This document shows, piece by piece, positions 7,249-9,977 of a DNA stretch of 9,977 nucleotides. A program made the position numbers and the translations under genes. The number at the start of each line of letters is the position of its first letter. Positions within the stretch are counted from its first letter, which is position 1. Source of the stretch: Caldifarciminota bacterium UBA3073 (GTDB lineage: Bacteria; Hydrothermota; UBA3073); NCBI GenBank assembly GCA_002366725.1, contig DFBT01000104.1:4155-14131 (forward strand), written 5' to 3'. The notes beneath the pieces were generated by a model that was not told the DNA's origin, did no database searches, and was given only the letters and a program-made list of their open reading frames with translations.

Positions 7249-8049
7249 TTATCTCATAACTCCTATGCTTGTCTTCAGAGCGGCACTCCGACTGCCGCCA
7301 CCCTTGTTGATGATTATCAGGTTGTAAATACCGTTCGCAACCTTCAAGCCATCGTCCCTCTGCCCATTCCATCCGGTACAATAACGACCATCGTCCCACA
7401 CCAACAACTCGGAGACAGACGACTCGTCATCCCAGACACGATGACCAAAGGCATCATAAATGAAGATACGGATACTCGCGTCTTTGGAAATACCTTCTGG
7501 AAGGTCAAATACGATCGTAGTGCTATCGCTCATGGGATTGGGATATGCAAATATGGAGGGCGTCTCTTCAGCCTTTGCCTTAAAACTCATTGCTTTGGGT
7601 TCGAACTCGTTATACCCCTCCTCACTATCAATATTGCCTCGATCGGCATCCTGCACGGCTACCCGGGGTCCTTTGAAATCTCCGGATAAGACCTTAAAAT
7701 CGTTACTCGTATCCTTCCACACTCCACCGGCGTCGGCAAATATAGATACACTGTCGGCGGCACAGTAAACAGATATCTGGGTCTTACCAACTCCATTCAC
7801 TATATTCAGTGTGGAGGGATATAAAAGTTTCCGCTGCGGCGTGGATAAACCCGGAGAGATGAGGTAAAGGCCGCATTGTACAGTGAATTGCACTGGATTC
7901 CCCAAACTGTCAACCATTCTCACCGTCAGGGGAAATGGTTCACCTTCCCTCTGTAGAGTGCCGACCGAATCTATGACGAGCCCGAACTGGGCTCGAGACA
8001 TTAGCGGTAAACTCAAGATCAGGAAAAAGACAAATACATACTTCTTCAT
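7249..8049 (-). CDS. Secreted Ig-like protein with FlgD-like/YPNP C-terminal module
   Basis: First gene of the minus-strand operon, 266 residues. Signal peptide at about 1-20 (MKKYVF then a hydrophobic core, cleavage near SRA-Q). Residues about 24-122 look like an Ig-like beta-sandwich of invasin/Big-1 type (V..D..GNPV..., then N-G-V-G-K, ending in 'NDFKVL'). A linker (about 123-165) leads to AYPNP (168-172), the opening seen in type IX type-A sorting and FlgD-like modules, followed by 'IYDAFGHRV' and 'WNGQRDDGLKVANGIYNLI' (227-245). Such modules are common at the C-terminus of exported proteins in FCB-type candidate phyla. No catalytic motif is visible. The ATG coincides with the predicted transcription start of the promoter directly upstream, and there is no ribosome binding site. 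Confidence 0.8.
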   Translation of the reverse strand: MKKYVFVFFLILSLPLMSRAQFGLVIDSVGTLQREGEPFPLTVRMVDSLGNPVQFTVQCGLYLISPGLSTPQRKLLYPSTLNIVNGVGKTQISVYCAADSVSIFADAGGVWKDTSNDFKVLSGDFKGPRVAVQDADRGNIDSEEGYNEFEPKAMSFKAKAEETPSIFAYPNPMSDSTTIVFDLPEGISKDASIRIFIYDAFGHRVWDDESSVSELLVWDDGRYCTGWNGQRDDGLKVANGIYNLIIINKGGGSRSAALKTSIGVMR

Positions 8050-8055
8050 ATTGCT

Positions 8056-8084
8056 ATTATACCATCTTTTTTGAGATTTGTCAA
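8056..8084 (-). promoter_or_regulatory. Consensus sigma-70 promoter of the seven-gene operon (leaderless)
   Basis: On the minus strand: TTGACA (8084-8079), a 17-bp spacer ending in the extended -10 dinucleotide TG plus one base, and TATAAT (8061-8056). Six bases follow before the ATG at 8049, so the normally spaced transcription start falls on the A of the start codon. An A/T tract (8085-8103) upstream of the -35 could act as an UP element. Confidence 0.85.
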
Positions 8085-8103
8085 GTTTTTTTTAAAAAAA
8101 TTC
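8085..8103. promoter_or_regulatory. A/T tract shared by two divergent promoters
   Basis: The 19 bp between the two -35 hexamers are almost entirely T then A (T8 followed by A7). This tract may serve as an UP element for both promoters, or as a rigid segment or binding site for a nucleoid protein. No operator palindrome apart from the T/A symmetry is visible. Confidence 0.45.
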
Positions 8104-8132
8104 TTGCAATTCAGAAAAAAATGTGATATAAT
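8104..8132 (+). promoter_or_regulatory. Sigma-70-type promoter for the GWxTD gene
   Basis: Plus strand: TTGCAA (8104-8109), a 17-bp spacer and TATAAT (8127-8132) with a TG-N extended -10 (8124-8126). The transcription start should lie near 8139, giving a leader of about 160 nt before the ATG at 8303. Confidence 0.75.
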
Positions 8133-8135
8133 CAT

Positions 8136-8198
8136 ATGATAACGGAGAACACCAAAATCGCCAAAATTTCTGTCTACCTGCAGGCAACGGATATGTAA
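8136..8198 (+). other. Possible 20-codon leader ORF
   Basis: ATG at 8136 opens a short frame (MITENTKI...) ending at TAA 8196-8198. The ATG lies 3 nt before the predicted transcription start, so it would be translated only if transcription begins slightly early; no ribosome binding site is present. It contains the palindrome CCTGCAGG (8177-8184). It may well be non-coding leader. Confidence 0.12.
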
Positions 8199-8215
8199 AA
8201 GTCCATAAAGACTTT
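8198..8215 (+). promoter_or_regulatory. Small hairpin in the GWxTD leader
   Basis: AAAGTC (8198-8203) pairs with GACTTT (8210-8215) around a 6-nt loop, overlapping the last base of the possible leader-ORF stop codon. No U-run follows, so it is not an obvious terminator. It could influence message stability. The rest of the leader up to 8290 shows no structure I can support. Confidence 0.25.
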
Positions 8216-8302
8216 ACTTTCTGATGAATTGTCACCATTTCAGTTCTTAATAATAGACTAACAGCTAATACTGTATTTCAACCAATATAAGAGGGGTAAG
8301 CT

Positions 8303-9412
8303 ATGCAAGTATTCTTTGTGTTACTTCTATCCTTCCTCACGATTCCCAAGATCGATTTCGTATATACCCGGGGGCTATTCAGGGGAGAAAGGGGATTGGA
8401 ACTCCGTGTATTTCTGGATATAGGGGGAGGAGAACTCACATTCATAAAAGAGAATGAGAGCTTCACCGCAGCGTATTCCATATCTGTCATCCTGAAGAAA
8501 GACAATAGAGAGACGGGAGATATATGGATGAGGAAGATCAAGGGATTGGAATACGGAACGAGCAAGACTTTCTTTGATACAGTCATGGTGGACATATTAC
8601 CCGGCAGGTACGAGATGACCGTTATCGTTTCAGACCTGAACTCACAAAAGAGCGCGAGAGAAAAGTGCCTCGTCTTAGCCGATACCTTACCCGCTTTTTC
8701 AATATCGAGCATGATACCCGGGAGATACGAAAGATTAATTAAAAATAACACCGTCCCCCGCCTCGATGGGATTTCATATCACTTCGAGGTCTACTCAGAC
8801 AGAGATGCAACATTATATTTCACCGCCGGGGATTACAAAGACAGCATTCTCATCACCCCGGGTACGACCCCCATCGGGATAGAACCCGCATTGGACACAC
8901 TATCTGGTAATAGCGTTCTCGTGTCCGCTCTTCTTGAAGGAGGGGGAAAGAGATTTATGAGAATGGACACCCTCTACATCAGCGGGTCGAGGTTCGCGGA
9001 TGAAGAGTTTTATAAGAACAGGGTAAGGGCACTGGAATACATAAGTAGTGCTTCTGAGTTAGATACACTCCTTTCTGCGAGACCTGAGGATAGAGACAGT
9101 CTGTGGGAGTCTTTCTGGAAGGCTCGAGACCCCACCCCCGAGACAGAAAAGAACGAACTGGAAGATGAGTATATGGCGAGAATAGAGTATGCAGACGAGA
9201 ATTTTGGGGGTTGGCAAACGGATATGGGAAGGGTATGGCTGGTAATGGGAAGACCCGATGAGATAGAGAGACATCCATTTGACCTTGATTCCTGGGCATA
9301 TGAGATATGGTATTACTATTCAACAAACGAGAAATTTATATTCCACGATACCCACGGACTCGGCTATTACGAACTCGTATACCCCGTGAACTGGAATCCG
9401 AGGAGAAGATAA
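8303..9412 (+). CDS. GWxTD-domain protein
   Basis: 369 residues, probably exported. A hydrophobic N-terminus (about 3-14) may be a signal peptide but lacks the usual basic residues. The first two thirds (about 20-228) look like repeated beta-sandwich segments with alternating hydrophobic residues. The C-terminal third is the GWxTD domain: 'LWESFWKARDPTP' (267-279), a helix with 'EYMARIEYAD', GGWQTDMGRVWLVMGRPDEIE (302-322), then 'WAYEIWYYY' and a closing 'FIFHDTHGLGYYELV'. The family's function is unknown; it recurs in Gemmatimonadetes, WOR-3 and related lineages. The start is firm: GAGGGG lies 6 nt upstream, and an in-frame TAA sits two codons before the ATG. It has its own promoter and probably shares a message with the following gene. 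Confidence 0.9.
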   Translation: MQVFFVLLLSFLTIPKIDFVYTRGLFRGERGLELRVFLDIGGGELTFIKENESFTAAYSISVILKKDNRETGDIWMRKIKGLEYGTSKTFFDTVMVDILPGRYEMTVIVSDLNSQKSAREKCLVLADTLPAFSISSMIPGRYERLIKNNTVPRLDGISYHFEVYSDRDATLYFTAGDYKDSILITPGTTPIGIEPALDTLSGNSVLVSALLEGGGKRFMRMDTLYISGSRFADEEFYKNRVRALEYISSASELDTLLSARPEDRDSLWESFWKARDPTPETEKNELEDEYMARIEYADENFGGWQTDMGRVWLVMGRPDEIERHPFDLDSWAYEIWYYYSTNEKFIFHDTHGLGYYELVYPVNWNPRRR

Positions 9413-9541
9413 TGGTGTCCCCCATACCCGTACTGACCTCATATCCATCTAAAGTCCGTGTGGACAGAATTCAGCGAACGAGTCTGTGACAAGTTGTACC
9501 GGTCGTAAGACTGCAGTTCAATGGATACTTTTAGAGAAACG
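9413..9541 (+). other. 129-nt gap with a repeat copy, no terminator seen
   Basis: The gap holds repeat copy B (9454-9490) and a loose inverted repeat, AGTCT (9481-9485) with AGACT (9508-9512). There is no U-run and no recognisable -35/-10 pair, so read-through from the GWxTD gene into the next gene is likely. Confidence 0.4.
9454..9490 (+). repeat. Intergenic repeat copy B: small hairpin plus 13-bp core
   Basis: GTCC-GTGT-GGAC forms a 4-bp stem with a 4-nt loop (9454-9465). After a 12-nt spacer it is followed by ACGAGTCTGTGAC (9478-9490), identical to the core of copy A at 42-54. In copy A the last stem pair is G-T where copy B has G-C, so the hairpin is retained although the sequence differs. 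Confidence 0.4.
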
Positions 9542-9977
9542 ATGAAAAAGATAGGTATTTTATTACTCGTCCCAATCATTGCATTCGGTGTTGAGATAAA
9601 CATCCCCACTGCAAATTATTGTATTGATAGTGGGGAGGTTTATATCGATGGATTCGGACACACACCAGGTTATTCCCTTCCGGTCAGGGTATTTCCAATT
9701 ATCCTCCCCCAAACCATGGAGATCGGTCACATAGAGGTAACCGGGTCCCCCGTGCCGATACCCGAATTCGTACCAACTGTATCAAGATACGCCATTCAAA
9801 AATTCCCCGTGGAGTTTCTTGGGGGGAAAGCGGAACCCACCAGGAATATGGGAGTCATCTTGCCACCAATGAAACTCGGGGAAAATATGATTTACCCGAT
9901 CATTATACATCCTTTCTTCTATACCTCTGCCGATGAGCTGGTTCACACACCCGTTATAAACATATCTGTGGATTGCT
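9542..9977 (+). CDS. Partial secreted protein, possible gingipain-type (C25) peptidase N-terminus
   Basis: The reading frame stays open to the window end, giving 145 codons. A classic signal peptide (MKKIGILLLVPIIAFG, cleavage near residue 17) is followed by segments resembling the propeptide of C25/gingipain-family proteins: 'DGFGHTPGYSLPV', then a strand ending in 'IILP', and 'I..I.V.GS'. The catalytic His/Cys region would lie beyond the window, so activity cannot be judged. A second ATG in the same frame at 9521 would add 7 residues; the 9542 start is preferred because it gives a normal signal peptide and has a weak AGAGA upstream, and a TAA at 9506-9508 limits any further extension. C25 proteins are typical type IX cargo, which fits the PorV-like gene in the same locus. 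Confidence 0.6.
   Translation, partial: MKKIGILLLVPIIAFGVEINIPTANYCIDSGEVYIDGFGHTPGYSLPVRVFPIILPQTMEIGHIEVTGSPVPIPEFVPTVSRYAIQKFPVEFLGGKAEPTRNMGVILPPMKLGENMIYPIIIHPFFYTSADELVHTPVINISVDC

Noticed and set aside
7012..7689. A 225-codon plus-strand ORF
   Set aside because: It spans the junction of the PorV-like and FlgD-like genes in antisense; both of those show signal peptides and domain motifs while this one shows none.
8177..8184. CCTGCAGG palindrome as an operator
   Set aside because: An isolated 8-bp palindrome lying about 40 bp past the predicted transcription start, with no second half-site or repeat nearby.
8278..8751. A 157-codon minus-strand ORF over the GWxTD gene start
   Set aside because: Antisense to a gene with a firm ribosome binding site and family signature, and no domain of its own.

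Overview
The window reads as a cell-envelope locus from an uncultured, Gram-negative-type bacterium. It combines a PorV/PorQ-like outer-membrane protein, FlgD-like and 'YPNP' C-terminal modules, a GWxTD-domain protein, the N-terminus of a possible gingipain-type (C25) protein and a TonB/ExbB/ExbD motor. That mixture, together with heavy use of ATA (Ile) and AGA/AGG (Arg) codons as in many thermophiles, suggests an FCB-affiliated candidate phylum such as WOR-3/Stahlbacteria, Hydrothermae or a relative. The phylum is inferred from gene content only; no rRNA is present.

Layout. Seven genes on the minus strand form one apparent operon, transcribed from about 8049 down to 105: a secreted Ig-like/FlgD-like protein, a PorV/PorQ-like protein with a FlgD-like C-terminal domain, an 826-residue secreted TPR protein, ExbB, an ExbB-ExbD fusion, ExbD and TonB. 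Gaps are 3 to 57 nt. A near-consensus sigma-70-type promoter lies directly in front of the first gene and places the predicted transcription start on the A of its ATG, so the first cistron would be leaderless. A second strong promoter, back to back with the first and only 19 bp away (hexamer to hexamer), drives the plus strand: a 160-nt leader, a GWxTD-domain protein and, after 129 nt, a secreted protein cut off by the window end that looks like the start of a C25 peptidase.

How it may work. The motor genes encode two ExbB copies and two ExbD copies. The second ExbB is fused through a cytoplasmic linker to an ExbD half in which the membrane aspartate, the presumed proton-carrying residue, is replaced by Asn (N239). 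The separate ExbD keeps it (D15). This suggests an asymmetric motor with one active and one inactive ExbD, energising a TonB-like protein. Its position directly downstream of PorV-like and TPR genes, beside a secreted-protease-like gene, suggests a link to outer-membrane assembly or a type IX-like export route; this is inference. The strongest leads are the D-to-N fusion, its genetic link to PorV/TPR, and the leaderless divergent promoter pair.
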